IMG/VR virus record: IMGVR_UViG_3300025711_000083
Span: 1 to 33,898 of that record
Strand: one strand, 5' to 3'
From: a virus
Length of the DNA stretch: 33,898 nt
The notes under the pieces are model-generated. The model had not been told where the DNA came from and ran no database searches. It saw only the letters and a program-made list of their open reading frames with translations. A program made the translations under genes and the position numbers. Every line of letters begins with the position of its first letter. Position 1 is the first letter of the stretch. Shown here piece after piece: positions 1 through 8,434 of this stretch.

Positions 1-17
1 ATCTGACCTATTAACTT

Positions 18-39
18 CCCCGCGCCTGCGGGGATTTTT
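18..39 (+). terminator. Rho-independent terminator before the FI operon
   Basis: A perfect 6-bp stem (CCCCGC at 18-23, GCGGGG at 28-33) with loop GCCT is followed by ATTTTT. It would end transcription of whatever lies upstream, by P2 gene order the tail-fibre/assembly operon or a cargo gene in the fun(Z) position. It lies just ahead of the FI late promoter. Confidence 0.8.
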
Positions 40-51
40 GTATCCTTCCAT

Positions 52-69
52 TGTCTCATTTACTTCACA
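52..69 (+). promoter_or_regulatory. Ogr/Delta activator site of late promoter PF
   Basis: TGT at 52-54 and ACA at 67-69 are separated by exactly 12 bases, the TGT-N12-ACA dyad recognised by the P2 Ogr zinc-finger activator, whose sites are centred about 55 bp upstream of late starts. A -10-like CATAGT lies at 107-112, which puts the start near 116-119. That is upstream of FI and its ribosome site. Confidence 0.8.
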
Positions 70-143
70 ATGCCCGTCACGTGCGCCGCGCGTAATTCCG
101 CCAGAACATAGTCACACCCCCTCTATAACGGAGTGACTGCCTT

Positions 144-1316
144 ATGGCTCAGGATTACCACCACGGGGTGCGCGTTGTCGAAATCAACGAAGGCACCCGA
201 CCGATTACCACGGTGAGCACCGCCATCGTGGGCATGGTCTGCACCGGCGATGATGCCGATGCGGCAATGTTCCCCCTCAATAAACCTGTTCTGCTGACCG
301 ACGTCCTGACCGCCAGTGGTAAAGCGGGCGAGTCCGGCACGCTGGCTCGCTCGCTGGATGCGATTGCCGACCAGGCCAAACCCGTCACCGTCGTAGTGCG
401 CGTGGCGCAGGGCGAAACCGAAGCGGAAACCACCTCCAACATCATCGGCGGCGTGACCGCTGACGGCAAAAAAACGGGCATGAAGGCGCTACTGTCGGCG
501 CAGTCTCAGCTCGGCGTTAAGCCGCGCATACTTGGCGTACCGGGGCACGACACGCAGGCGGTGGCAACTGAACTGCTGAGCGTGGCGCAAAGCCTGCGCG
601 GGTTTGCTTACCTGTCCGCCTATGGCTGCAAAACCGTGGAAGACGCCATTGCCTATCGCGCTAATTTCAGCCAGCGAGAGGGGATGCTGATCTGGCCTGA
701 CTTCATCAACTTTGACACCGTGCTGAATGCCGACGCGACGGCCTATGCCTCCGCCCGTGCGCTCGGCCTGCGTGCCAAAATCGACGAGCAGACCGGCTGG
801 CACAAAACGCTCTCCAACGTCGGCGTGAACGGTGTCACCGGTTTATCTGCTGATGTGTTCTGGGACCTGCAGGACCCGGCAACCGATGCGGGACTGCTGA
901 ACCAGAACGACGTCACCACACTCATTCGCAAAGACGGCTTCCGCTTCTGGGGTTCCCGCTGCCTCAGTGACGATCCGCTGTTTGCCTTTGAGAACTACAC
1001 CCGCACGGCGCAGGTGCTGGCGGACACCATTGCCGAGGCACACATGTGGGCGGTGGATGGCGTGCTGAATCCGTCGCTGGCCCGCGACATTATCGAAGGC
1101 ATCCGCGCCAAACTGCGCAGCCTGAAAACGCAGGGCTACATCATCGGCGCGGACTGCTGGCTGGACGAGGCCGTGAACGATAAGGATTCCCTGAAAGCCG
1201 GGAAGCTCACCATCGACTACGACTACACGCCAGTGCCGCCGCTGGAAAACCTGATGCTGCGCCAGCGCATCACCGATCAGTACCTGCTGGATTTCTCCAG
1301 CCAGGTCAGTGCGTAA
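144..1316 (+). CDS. FI: Contractile tail sheath protein
   Basis: The product is a 390-residue tail sheath protein, close to the 396 residues of P2 gpFI. It polymerises around the tail tube and contracts to drive the tube through the cell envelope. The N-terminus ([17 protein letters not shown]) is typical of P2-family sheaths. The C-terminal part, with the conserved [13 protein letters not shown] stretch near residue 365, matches the sheath core. The ATG has GGAG about 10 bases upstream. It is the first gene after the PF late promoter and is followed 9 bases later by the tube gene. Codon use is GC-rich like the rest of the structural block. I see no disruption. Confidence 0.95.
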   Translation: MAQDYHHGVRVVEINEGTRPITTVSTAIVGMVCTGDDADAAMFPLNKPVLLTDVLTASGKAGESGTLARSLDAIADQAKPVTVVVRVAQGETEAETTSNIIGGVTADGKKTGMKALLSAQSQLGVKPRILGVPGHDTQAVATELLSVAQSLRGFAYLSAYGCKTVEDAIAYRANFSQREGMLIWPDFINFDTVLNADATAYASARALGLRAKIDEQTGWHKTLSNVGVNGVTGLSADVFWDLQDPATDAGLLNQNDVTTLIRKDGFRFWGSRCLSDDPLFAFENYTRTAQVLADTIAEAHMWAVDGVLNPSLARDIIEGIRAKLRSLKTQGYIIGADCWLDEAVNDKDSLKAGKLTIDYDYTPVPPLENLMLRQRITDQYLLDFSSQVSA

Positions 1317-1325
1317 GGGGACACC

Positions 1326-1841
1326 ATGGCTTTACCACGCAAGCTGAAACATCTGAACCTGTTCAACGACGGGAACAACTGGCAGGGGATCGTCGAGTCG
1401 CTGACCCTGCCGAAATTCACCCGTAAGTTTGAGAAGTATCGCGGCGGCGGGATGCCCGGCGCGGTGGACGTGGATATGGGGCTGGATGACGGCGCTATTG
1501 ATACGGAGTTCTCCATCGGCGGCACCGAGCTGCTGTTGTTTAAACAGATGGGCAAAACCACGGTGGACGCCATCCAGCTGCGCTTTACCGGCTCTATCCA
1601 GCGTGACGACACCGGCGAGGTACAGGCCGTCGAACTGGTTGTGCGCGGGCGTCATAAGGAGCTGGATTCCGGCGAGTGGAAGACCGGCGAAAGCAGCACC
1701 ACCAAAGTGACCAGTACCAACAGCTACGCGAAGCTGACCATTAACGGCGAAGTGCTCTATGAGGTCGATCTGGTCAACATGATTGAAATCGTGGACGGCG
1801 TGGATCTGATGGAAGCGCACCGTAATGCCCTAGGCCTCTGA
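1326..1841 (+). CDS. FII: Major tail tube protein
   Basis: The product is a 171-residue tail tube protein; P2 gpFII has 172 residues. Hexameric rings of this protein form the inner tube through which DNA passes. The start MALPRKLKHLNLFNDGNNW and the central GGMPGAVDVDMG segment are characteristic of the family, as is the late VDLMEAHRNALGL end. The ATG is preceded by GGGGACACC. It lies 9 bp after FI and 53 bp before the tail chaperone gene, in the same FI-to-D operon. Confidence 0.95.
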   Translation: MALPRKLKHLNLFNDGNNWQGIVESLTLPKFTRKFEKYRGGGMPGAVDVDMGLDDGAIDTEFSIGGTELLLFKQMGKTTVDAIQLRFTGSIQRDDTGEVQAVELVVRGRHKELDSGEWKTGESSTTKVTSTNSYAKLTINGEVLYEVDLVNMIEIVDGVDLMEAHRNALGL

Positions 1842-1894
1842 ATAACTTGAACGGCGCGGGCAACCGCGTCAGTACGCATATACAGGAAAAGAAC

Positions 1895-2197
1895 ATGAGC
1901 GATAAACCAACCGAAAAGACCGTGCAGCTGGATACGCCGATCACGCGTGGAAAGACGGAAATCACCGAGATTGTACTGCGCAAACCACAGTCCGGCGCGC
2001 TGCGGGGCACACGCCTGCAGGCCATTATGGATATGGACGTGGGCGCGATGATGACAGTTATTCCGCGAATCTCCACGCCGACCCTGACCGCGCAGGAAAT
2101 GGCGGAGCTGGACCCTGCCGATCTCACCGCGCTGTCGGTTGAGGTGGTGACTTTTTTATTGAAGAAGTCGGTGCTTGCCGGTTTGCCGACTGCCTGA
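1895..2197 (+). CDS. E: Tail assembly chaperone, short form
   Basis: The product is a 100-residue equivalent of P2 gpE (91 residues), which helps load the tape measure during tail assembly and is not part of the virion. The reading frame stays open back to 1847, but the ATG at 1895 fits the family: it follows AGGAAAAGAAC and begins MSDKPTEKT. The C-terminal end overlaps the slippery heptamer at 2152-2158, so the same start also yields a longer product by frameshifting. Its place between tube and tape-measure genes is the invariant position of tail chaperones in phages. Confidence 0.9.
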   Translation: MSDKPTEKTVQLDTPITRGKTEITEIVLRKPQSGALRGTRLQAIMDMDVGAMMTVIPRISTPTLTAQEMAELDPADLTALSVEVVTFLLKKSVLAGLPTA

Positions 2198-2331
2198 CGG
2201 TTGATGATCTGGTGGCAGACATTGCCACCATCTTTCACTGGTCGCCGTCCGTCACTGACGTTATGCCGCTAACGGACGTGCTGGAGTGGCGACACAAAGC
2301 CATTCTGCGAAGCGGGGCCAGCGATGAGTGA
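1895..2331 (+). CDS. E': Tail assembly chaperone, -1 frameshift form (E+E')
   Basis: Reading E to the TTA codon at 2156-2158 and slipping back one base opens a frame from 2158 to the TGA at 2329-2331. The fusion is about 145 residues, 88 from E plus 57 from E'. P2 makes the same pair of products by -1 frameshifting, with E+E' of 142 residues. The E' part has no start codon or ribosome site of its own and ends inside the first codons of T (ATG at 2324). The two forms together act as the tape-measure chaperone. The frameshift is inferred from the heptamer, the open -1 frame and the family precedent. Confidence 0.85.
2152..2158 (+). promoter_or_regulatory. Programmed -1 frameshift slippery site
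   Basis: The heptamer T TTT TTA sits in the E frame as ACT-TTT-TTA, the X-XXY-YYZ arrangement needed for tandem slippage. P2 uses T TTT TTG at the corresponding place. The -1 frame stays open for 57 codons after it. Confidence 0.85.
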
Positions 2332-5300
2332 CAACAACCTGCGCCTGCAGGTGATTCTTAATGCGGTTGATAAGCTCACCCGCCCGTTCCGATCCGCGCA
2401 GGCCAGCTCGAAGGAGCTGGCAACTGCCGTCCAGCAAAGCCGTGCCCGTCTTAAAGAGTTAGATGCCCAGGCGGGCAGGATTGACGGTTTCCGCAAAGCC
2501 AGCGCGCAGCTGGCCGTCACCGGTAACAGCCTGAAAGCCGCCCGCGAAGAAGCGGCGAAACTCGCCACGCAGTTCTCAGCCACCAACCGCCCGACGGCGG
2601 CGCAGTCCAGACTGCTGGAGCAGGCAAAAAGCCGCGTCACCGACCTGCAGGGCAAATACAACGGTCTGCGCCAGTCGGTCCAGCGTCAGCGTCTGGCACT
2701 CAGTGAGGCCGGGCTGGTTACGAAGAAACTTAGCAGCGCGCAGCGGGAACTCCGGCAGAACGCATACGAAACACGTCAGGCGCTGGACCGTCAGATGAAA
2801 TCCCTGAAACGCCTGGGCGAACAGCAGGCGCGAATGAATGCGGTCCGCGAGCAGTACTCCCGCCGTCTGGAGGTGCGGGACAGGATTGCCGGAGCCGGAG
2901 CAACCACCACGGCCGCCGGGCTGGCCATGGGCGCCCCAGTGATGGCGGCGGTGAAAAGCTACGCCAGCATGGAAGATGCCATGAAGGGCGTGGCAAAGCA
3001 GGTCAACGGCCTTCGCGACGACAATGGCAACCGCACCGCCCGGTTCTATGAAATGCAGGATGCCATCAAGGCCGCCAGCGAACAGCTACCGATGGAAAAC
3101 GGCGCAGTAGATTATGCCGCGCTGGTTGAGGGCGGGGCGCGCATGAACGTGGCGAACCCGAACGATTCCTGGGCAGACCAGAAGCGTGACCTGCTGGCCT
3201 TTGCCAGTACGGCGGCTAAAGCGTCCACGGCGTTTGAACTGCCCGCTGATGAGTTGTCAGAGGGGTTGGGGAAAATCGCCAGTCTGTATAAAGTGCCGAC
3301 CCGCAATATTGAACAGCTGGGCGATGCGCTGAACTACCTGGACGATAACGCCATGTCAAAGGGTGCAGACATTATCGACGTCCTGCAGCGGATGGGGGGC
3401 GTGGCGGACCGTCTGGACTATCGGAAGGCCGCCGCGCTTGGCTCTACGTTTCTGTCATTAGGTGCTGCACCAGAAATTGCGGCCAGCGCGTCGAATGCCA
3501 TGGTGCGCGAACTGTCGATTGCCACCATGCAGAGCAAGCGCTTCTTCGAAGGCATGGACCTGCTCAAACTCAATCCAGCAGAGATTGAAAAGCAGATGAC
3601 CACGGACGCCATCGGCACCATCCAGCGCGTGCTGGAGAAGGTCAACCATCTGCCGCAGGACAAGCGCCTGTCCGCCATGACCATGCTGTTTGGCAAAGAG
3701 TTTGGCGATGACGCGGCGAAGCTTGCCAACAACCTGCCGGAGCTGCAGCGCCAGCTCAGTCTCACATCCGGCGGAGATGCGAACGGCTCGATGCAGAAAG
3801 AGTCCGATATCAACAAGGATTCTCTTTCCGCGCAGTGGTTGCTGGTGAAAACGGGCGCGCAGAACGCGTTCAGTAGCCTGGGCGAAACCCTGCGTCAGCC
3901 GCTGCTGGATATCATGGACTCCGTGAAAGGCGTCACCGGTGCGCTACGCCGCTGGGTGGAACAAAACCCGCAGCTGGCGGGCACGCTGATGAAAGTAGCG
4001 GCAGCGACTGCAGCGATCACCGTTGTGCTCGGCACGTTAGCGGTGGCCGTGGCGGCGGTGCTGGGGCCGCTGGCGGTGATCCGCTTTGGCCTGTCGATGC
4101 TGGGCGTTAAAACTCTGCCCTCCGTGACGGCTGCCGTATCACACACTGGCAGCGCACTCTCCTGGCTGGCGGGTGCCCCGCTTTCCCTGTTGCGTCGGGG
4201 AATGGCGTCCTCTGGGGGCTCTGCCGGATTGCTGAGCGCGCCGCTGAATGCCCTGCGCCGTTCTGCCGGGCTGGCGGGTAATGCGCTGAAAGCGGTTGCC
4301 GGTGCGCCACTTGCGGTATTCCGCGCCGGAATGGCGGGCATTCGTAATGTTATCGGCGCAGTGATGAACCCGCTGGCAGTGCTGCGCGGTGGACTTTCCG
4401 CTGCCGGTGGCGTGCTGCGCTTTCTTGTCTCCGGTCCGCTGGCCATGCTGCGCGTGGCGCTGTACGGCATTTCAGGTTTGTTGGGCGCGCTGCTCAGTCC
4501 GGTAGGGCTGGTTGTAGCGGCACTGGCAGGTGTGGCGCTGGTTATCTGGAAACACTGGCAGCCCATCAGCGCCTTTTTGGGCGGCGTGGTGGAAGGATTC
4601 AAAGCCGCTGCCGCACCCATAAGTGCCGCCTTTGAACCGCTCCGTCCGGTGTTTCAGTGGATAGGTGACAAAGTGCAGGCGTTATGGGGATGGTTCACGG
4701 ATTTGTTAGCGCCGGTGAAATCCACCGCCGAAGAGCTGAGCAGTGCGGCGGCGATGGGCCGCAGCTTTGGTGAGGCGCTGGCCGAAGGTCTCAACATGGT
4801 GATGCACCCGCTGGAGTCACTGAAGTCGGGCGTGTCGTGGTTGCTGGAAAAGCTAGGCATTGTCAGCAAGGAAGCGGCAAAAGCGAAATTACCTGAGCAG
4901 GTCACGCGACAACAGCCCGCTACGGTCAACAGTGACGGCAAGGTATTGCTGCCGCCCGGCGGTTTTCCCTCGATGGGTTATGCGGGAATGTACGACAACG
5001 GCGGGGCGATCCCACGCGGCCAGTTTGGCATCGTGGGAGAGAACGGCCCGGAAATTATCAACGGTCCGGCCAATGTGACCAGCAGGCGGCGCACTGCTGC
5101 GCTGGCGTCCGTGGTGGCTGGAGCGATGGGTGTAGCGGCAGCGCCTGCAGAGGCGGCACCTCTGCATCCGTTCAGTCTTCCGGTCAGGGCATACCAGACG
5201 CAGACCGTGAAGGCGAACAGTCCGCCACCGGTAATCCGCTATGAGATTAATGCGCCGATTCATATCACCGCCCAGCCGGGGCAGAGCGCGCAGGACATTG

Positions 5301-5395
5301 CCCGTGAGGTGGCACGACAGCTCGATGAGCGCGAACGTCGGGCAAGGGCGAAGGCCCGCAGCAACTACAGCGATCAGGGGGGATACGATTCATGA
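2324..5395 (+). CDS. T: Tape measure protein
   Basis: The product is a 1023-residue tail length determinant that fills the tail lumen and may help DNA cross the inner membrane. The first 200 residues are highly charged and helical, consistent with coiled coil. Hydrophobic, glycine/alanine-rich segments at about residues 550-740 are likely membrane-active. The C-terminal motif YDNGGAIPRGQFGIVGENGP near residue 887 is shared by many tape measures. P2 gpT is 815 residues. Part of the extra length is a tandem set of about 22-residue repeats (see 4063-4500). The ATG overlaps the end of E'. U starts inside its last codons (ATGA overlap at 5392). A longer tape measure predicts a longer tail than P2. 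Confidence 0.93.
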   Translation: MSDNNLRLQVILNAVDKLTRPFRSAQASSKELATAVQQSRARLKELDAQAGRIDGFRKASAQLAVTGNSLKAAREEAAKLATQFSATNRPTAAQSRLLEQAKSRVTDLQGKYNGLRQSVQRQRLALSEAGLVTKKLSSAQRELRQNAYETRQALDRQMKSLKRLGEQQARMNAVREQYSRRLEVRDRIAGAGATTTAAGLAMGAPVMAAVKSYASMEDAMKGVAKQVNGLRDDNGNRTARFYEMQDAIKAASEQLPMENGAVDYAALVEGGARMNVANPNDSWADQKRDLLAFASTAAKASTAFELPADELSEGLGKIASLYKVPTRNIEQLGDALNYLDDNAMSKGADIIDVLQRMGGVADRLDYRKAAALGSTFLSLGAAPEIAASASNAMVRELSIATMQSKRFFEGMDLLKLNPAEIEKQMTTDAIGTIQRVLEKVNHLPQDKRLSAMTMLFGKEFGDDAAKLANNLPELQRQLSLTSGGDANGSMQKESDINKDSLSAQWLLVKTGAQNAFSSLGETLRQPLLDIMDSVKGVTGALRRWVEQNPQLAGTLMKVAAATAAITVVLGTLAVAVAAVLGPLAVIRFGLSMLGVKTLPSVTAAVSHTGSALSWLAGAPLSLLRRGMASSGGSAGLLSAPLNALRRSAGLAGNALKAVAGAPLAVFRAGMAGIRNVIGAVMNPLAVLRGGLSAAGGVLRFLVSGPLAMLRVALYGISGLLGALLSPVGLVVAALAGVALVIWKHWQPISAFLGGVVEGFKAAAAPISAAFEPLRPVFQWIGDKVQALWGWFTDLLAPVKSTAEELSSAAAMGRSFGEALAEGLNMVMHPLESLKSGVSWLLEKLGIVSKEAAKAKLPEQVTRQQPATVNSDGKVLLPPGGFPSMGYAGMYDNGGAIPRGQFGIVGENGPEIINGPANVTSRRRTAALASVVAGAMGVAAAPAEAAPLHPFSLPVRAYQTQTVKANSPPPVIRYEINAPIHITAQPGQSAQDIAREVARQLDERERRARAKARSNYSDQGGYDS
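4063..4500 (+). repeat. Degenerate tandem repeats inside the tape measure gene
   Basis: The protein here repeats a unit of about 22 residues beginning (A/G/N)PL followed by a hydrophobic stretch, an Arg and a Gly-rich tail: GPLAVIRFGL, APLSLLRRGM, APLNALRRSA, APLAVFRAGM, NPLAVLRGGL, GPLAMLRVAL. At least six copies run in series across about residues 581-725. The DNA copies are diverged, so this looks like an old expansion. Confidence 0.7.
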
Positions 5396-5877
5396 TGATG
5401 GTGCTGGGGTTATACGTTTTTATGCTGCGCACCGTGCCGTATCAGGAGCTTCAGTATCAGCGCAGCTGGCGACACGCAACCAACAGCCGGGTAAATCGCC
5501 GTCCGTCCACGCAGTTTCTCGGCCCGGATAACGACCCATTGACGCTATCCGGTGTCCTGCTGCCGGAAGTCACCGGCGGCAGGCTGTCACTGCTGGCACT
5601 TGAGCAGATGGCGGAACTGGGGAAAGCGTGGCCGCTGATTGAGGGCAGCGGCACTATCTACGGCATGTTTGTAATCGAGAGTCTGAGCCAGACCAAAACG
5701 GAGTTTTTTGAAAGCGGAATGCCCAGGCGGATTGAGTTTACGCTGACCCTGAAACGGGTGGATGAGTCGCTGTCTGAGATGTTCGGCAGCCTGAACGATC
5801 AGCTCAGCAACCTGCAGGACACAGCAGCCTCTGCGATTGGCAAGGTGAAAAATATGGCGGGAGGGCTGCTGTCATGA
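5392..5877 (+). CDS. U: Tail terminator/completion protein
   Basis: The product is a 161-residue homologue of P2 gpU (159 residues), needed for tail completion. The family features visible are the hydrophobic start MMMVLGLYVFMLRT, the central LSGVLLPEVTGG, and the WPLIEGSGTIYGMFVIES stretch followed by R(K/R)IEFTLTLKRVDESL. It overlaps the stop of T by an ATGA junction and is itself overlapped by the D start, so T, U and D are translationally coupled. Confidence 0.93.
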   Translation: MMMVLGLYVFMLRTVPYQELQYQRSWRHATNSRVNRRPSTQFLGPDNDPLTLSGVLLPEVTGGRLSLLALEQMAELGKAWPLIEGSGTIYGMFVIESLSQTKTEFFESGMPRRIEFTLTLKRVDESLSEMFGSLNDQLSNLQDTAASAIGKVKNMAGGLLS

Positions 5878-6974
5878 ATCTGAATACCGAGCTACTGGAC
5901 CTGAAAAGCAAAAGTCCGGCATTCAGTATCACCATCGAAGGCAAAGACGTGACGACGGTGATGGATGCGCGCCTGATGAGTCTGACGCTGACCGACAACC
6001 GGGGCTTTGAAGCGGACCAGCTCGATCTGGAGCTGGACGACGCGGACGGAATGATTGTTCTGCCGCGTCGGGGTGCGGTGATCCATCTGGCGCTGGGCTG
6101 GAAAGGCCAGCCTCTTTTCCCTAAAGGGGGATTTACCGTGGATGAGATTGAGCACTCCGGTGCGCCTGACCGGCTGACCATCCGCGCACGCAGCGCTGAT
6201 TTTCGGGAAACCCTGAACACCCGGCGTGAAAAGTCTTGGCACCAGACTACCGTGGGGGCGGTAGTGAAGGAAATTGCTTCCCGCCACAACCTGAAACTGG
6301 CACTGGGCACAGACCTGACGGAAAAGCCGCTCGACCACCTGGACCAGACCAATGAGAGCGACTCGAGTTTCCTGATGAAGCTGGCGCGCCAGTATGGGGC
6401 GATTGCGTCCGTGAAGGACGGAAACCTGCTGTTTATCCGCCAGGGGCAGGGCAGAACGGCCAGCGGTAAGCTGCTGCCGGTTATTACCATCACTCGCAAG
6501 GCCGGAGACGGACACCGGTTCACCCTGGCAGATCGCGGGGCATACACCGGCGTCATCGCCAGCTGGCTGCATACCCGTGAACCAAAGAAGAAAGAGACTA
6601 CACAGGTGAAACGCCGCCGCAAGAAAACCACCGCGCCCAAAGAGCCGGAGGCGAAGCAGGGTGATTATCTGGTGGGAACGGATGAAAACGTGCTGGTCCT
6701 CAACCGGACCTACGCCAACCGCAGCAATGCGGAGCGTGCAGCCAAAACGCAGTGGGAGCGCCTGCAGCGCGGAGTAGCGTCATTCTCCCTGCAGCTCGCA
6801 GAAGGGCGGGCAGATCTCTACACCGAGATGCCGGTGAAAGTGAGCGGCTTTAAACAACCCATTGATGATGCGGAGTGGACCATCACCACGCTGACACATA
6901 CGGTGAACCCGGACAGTGGATTTACCACCAGTTTGGATCTCGAAGTGAAAATTGATGAGTTCGGAATTGAATGA
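5874..6974 (+). CDS. D: Tail hub/late control protein
   Basis: The product is a 366-residue equivalent of P2 gpD (387 residues), a baseplate hub protein of the gp27/VgrG-like class needed for tail assembly. Family signs include the early SPAFSITIEGKDVT segment, DNRGFEADQLDLELDD near residue 45, and the SDSSFLMKLARQYGA motif near residue 160. A lysine/arginine-rich linker (KRRRKKTT) follows near residue 245. Its start overlaps U and it is the last gene of the FI operon. Downstream are 67 bp and then ogr, as in P2. Confidence 0.93.
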   Translation: MNLNTELLDLKSKSPAFSITIEGKDVTTVMDARLMSLTLTDNRGFEADQLDLELDDADGMIVLPRRGAVIHLALGWKGQPLFPKGGFTVDEIEHSGAPDRLTIRARSADFRETLNTRREKSWHQTTVGAVVKEIASRHNLKLALGTDLTEKPLDHLDQTNESDSSFLMKLARQYGAIASVKDGNLLFIRQGQGRTASGKLLPVITITRKAGDGHRFTLADRGAYTGVIASWLHTREPKKKETTQVKRRRKKTTAPKEPEAKQGDYLVGTDENVLVLNRTYANRSNAERAAKTQWERLQRGVASFSLQLAEGRADLYTEMPVKVSGFKQPIDDAEWTITTLTHTVNPDSGFTTSLDLEVKIDEFGIE

Positions 6975-6993
6975 TTAGTTCCAAAGTGAGAAC

Positions 6994-7007
6994 AATGATG
7001 TATCATT
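6994..7007. promoter_or_regulatory. Palindrome in the D-ogr gap
   Basis: AATGAT and ATCATT form a perfect 6-bp inverted repeat around GT, 35 bp ahead of ogr. A TATCAT that could act as a -10 box lies within it (7001-7006), with no clear -35. P2 ogr has its own promoter here in addition to late read-through, so this may be that promoter or an operator. The assignment is tentative. Confidence 0.3.
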
Positions 7008-7041
7008 ATTGCGAACTGGTTAAGAGTGAGGGCGGAACGAA

Positions 7042-7257
7042 ATGATGAATTGTCCGATGTGCGGTCAGGCCGCGCATACACGCAGTAGCTTTCAGGTTTC
7101 CAGCGAAACCAAAGAACGATACAACCAGTGCACCAATATCGAATGCGGGCATACGTTCGTGACCCATGAAACGTTTGTCCGTTCTGTATGCCGTCCGCAG
7201 AAAATCAGCGCTGCACCGCCTCATCCGAAAGGAATGCAGGAACAATTAGCCTACTGA
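7042..7257 (+). CDS. ogr: Ogr/Delta-type late gene activator (zinc finger)
   Basis: The product is a 71-residue zinc-binding transcription activator; P2 Ogr has 72 residues. It binds TGT-N12-ACA sites and contacts the RNA polymerase alpha subunit to switch on late promoters. The N-terminus MMNCPMCGQAAHTRSS aligns with P2 Ogr (MFHCPLCQHAAHARTS). The four metal-ligand cysteines are in CPMC and in the later C-x4-C (QCTNIEC). TKERYNQC and the PHPKG tail are also conserved. I chose the first of two adjacent ATGs because it aligns with P2. Three matching target sites are present in this window (52, 22827, 30025). Confidence 0.93.
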   Translation: MMNCPMCGQAAHTRSSFQVSSETKERYNQCTNIECGHTFVTHETFVRSVCRPQKISAAPPHPKGMQEQLAY

Positions 7258-7270
7258 TTCAAGCCAGCTG

Positions 7271-7299
7271 GCGCAGTGTTACACCAATAGTCACTGCGC
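7271..7299. terminator. Inverted repeat between convergent ogr and the GIY-YIG gene
   Basis: GCGCAGTG (7271-7278) and CACTGCGC (7292-7299) form a perfect 8-bp stem with a 13-base loop between two convergent genes. There is no strong T-tract on either side, so terminator function is a guess from position and stem strength. Confidence 0.4.
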
Positions 7300-7845
7300 T
7301 GCTAATCTCCTTTTGAAAGCCCGCTCATCTGCAATCTCCATCAATCTTGCCTCTGCTGCAGCCTGGCTGCGCATTCCTGAAAGCGTCACTTTAAAGCCAT
7401 GAGCATTTCCCTGAATGTTCAATGGTAGGGGAATCGATGCGATCAGCGTGTCCTCAAGTTCCCATGGCGCATCGACAGGAATCCAGTGAACTTTGGCATT
7501 CTTTTCCATCCAGGCATCAAGCCACTGCTCGCCCGGGTGAGTGAACGTCATTCTGGAGCCAGATCCAACGCGGCGCAGGGGAAAGTTGCTTTCACTGCTC
7601 AGTAACACGCCAAGTGTACGTCTGAGCGTTGAACCTGCAGCATTGCCGCTATAGTGCGTTTTGATACGCTTTCTCAAATTCGAGCGACTATTCGGTTTCC
7701 CGCGCTGATCTGGCGAAATGCCGACGTACAGTAACGTGTAGCCATCACAGGTAATGCAACCCTCTGCCGGTACGCCCGGGGGGATTTCTTTAAACCACCA
7801 AAAATAGACGCCGTTCACTGCGGGAACCGGCGTTGGCTTACTCAT
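7291..7845 (-). CDS. GIY-YIG domain protein (putative nuclease)
   Basis: The product is a 184-residue protein with the core of a GIY-YIG nuclease: GVYFWWF near residue 12 in place of GIY, LLYVGIS near residue 38 in place of YIG, and the helix arginine in NLRKRIKTHY. A late acidic residue in the WELEDTLIAS segment, followed by the family-like PLNIQGN, could be the metal-binding Glu. The frame is open to 7890, but the ATG at 7845 has AGGA 8 bases upstream and the outer ATG has none. It lies opposite to the late operon between ogr and attP, a usual cargo position. A role in defence or DNA processing is possible; nothing here defines the target. Confidence 0.7.
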   Translation of the reverse strand: MSKPTPVPAVNGVYFWWFKEIPPGVPAEGCITCDGYTLLYVGISPDQRGKPNSRSNLRKRIKTHYSGNAAGSTLRRTLGVLLSSESNFPLRRVGSGSRMTFTHPGEQWLDAWMEKNAKVHWIPVDAPWELEDTLIASIPLPLNIQGNAHGFKVTLSGMRSQAAAEARLMEIADERAFKRRLAAQ

Positions 7846-7969
7846 GACTTCCGTCCTGCTGTAAGTTTTCTCAGGGTAATGGTTAAACATACATATTCAC
7901 TGTTCAGTCTGGTTACTGATATTTTACCTAATCCTAAACAATAACTAATTGATTTTTGCCGGAGGGTTT

Positions 7970-8224
7970 ATGGTTTTGAGAATCACTACGCAGCAGGTAG
8001 ATACCTGGAAGAAACGTATTCAGCGGGATGGTTTGAAAGGCTCTACCTACTTTTGCCACCAGGGCGGAAGTGTCTGGGTTTCCGCATCAGCCGATCATCA
8101 GGCTATCTGTCAGAAAGTTTTAGGAAGAGATTCAGGAACAAGTTCTTTATCACATTATTTGCGCTGGGATGATGTCGGCGCTGTTGCTTTGGTTGAATTA
8201 TTGCACGCGATTGAAACGGCTTAA
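7970..8224 (+). CDS. Small protein of unknown function
   Basis: The product is an 84-residue protein that I do not recognise (MVLRITTQQVDTWKKR start). An upstream ATG at 7949 is in frame, but GGAGGG stands 4 bases before the ATG at 7970, so the shorter form is preferred. It has no membrane segment or obvious motif beyond one Cys-His pair (FCHQGG). It is divergent from the GIY-YIG gene with a 124-bp AT-rich gap that probably holds both promoters, and it precedes the non-coding attP-side region. It may be a partner of the neighbour, but that is only proximity. Confidence 0.55.
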   Translation: MVLRITTQQVDTWKKRIQRDGLKGSTYFCHQGGSVWVSASADHQAICQKVLGRDSGTSSLSHYLRWDDVGAVALVELLHAIETA

Positions 8225-8251
8225 GACGAAGATTTTGCAGCCAGGCTAAAG

Positions 8252-8273
8252 CGCTGCCGCCACTTTGTCGCCA
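8252..8273 (+). repeat. 22-bp direct repeat, copy 1
   Basis: The copy starts CGCTGCCGCC and ends TTTGTCGCCA, identical to copy 2 at 8435-8456, 183 bp away. An inverted partial copy (AAAAGTGGTGG) lies at 8280-8290. Integrase arm-type binding is the likeliest role, inferred from position. Confidence 0.6.
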
Positions 8274-8331
8274 TGCACAGAAAAGTGGTGGTGTAAGTGA
8301 TTGATTTGATGAGCGGTAAATTTCAGGCAAC

Positions 8332-8357
8332 AAAAAACCCATTTATGTAAACGGGTT
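8332..8357 (-). terminator. Leftward terminator downstream of int
   Basis: AACCCATTTA (8336-8345) pairs with TAAACGGGTT (8348-8357) with one mismatch around TG. On the minus strand the stem is followed by a T-run (A-run at 8332-8337 on the plus strand). It would stop leftward transcription coming from int. Confidence 0.6.
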
Positions 8358-8434
8358 AGTGAAAACAATGACTTGCAAGATAATCAATAAGCTAGGTTGG
8401 TGGTAAGGAGTGGCGATTACGGGGCAATGCCAAC

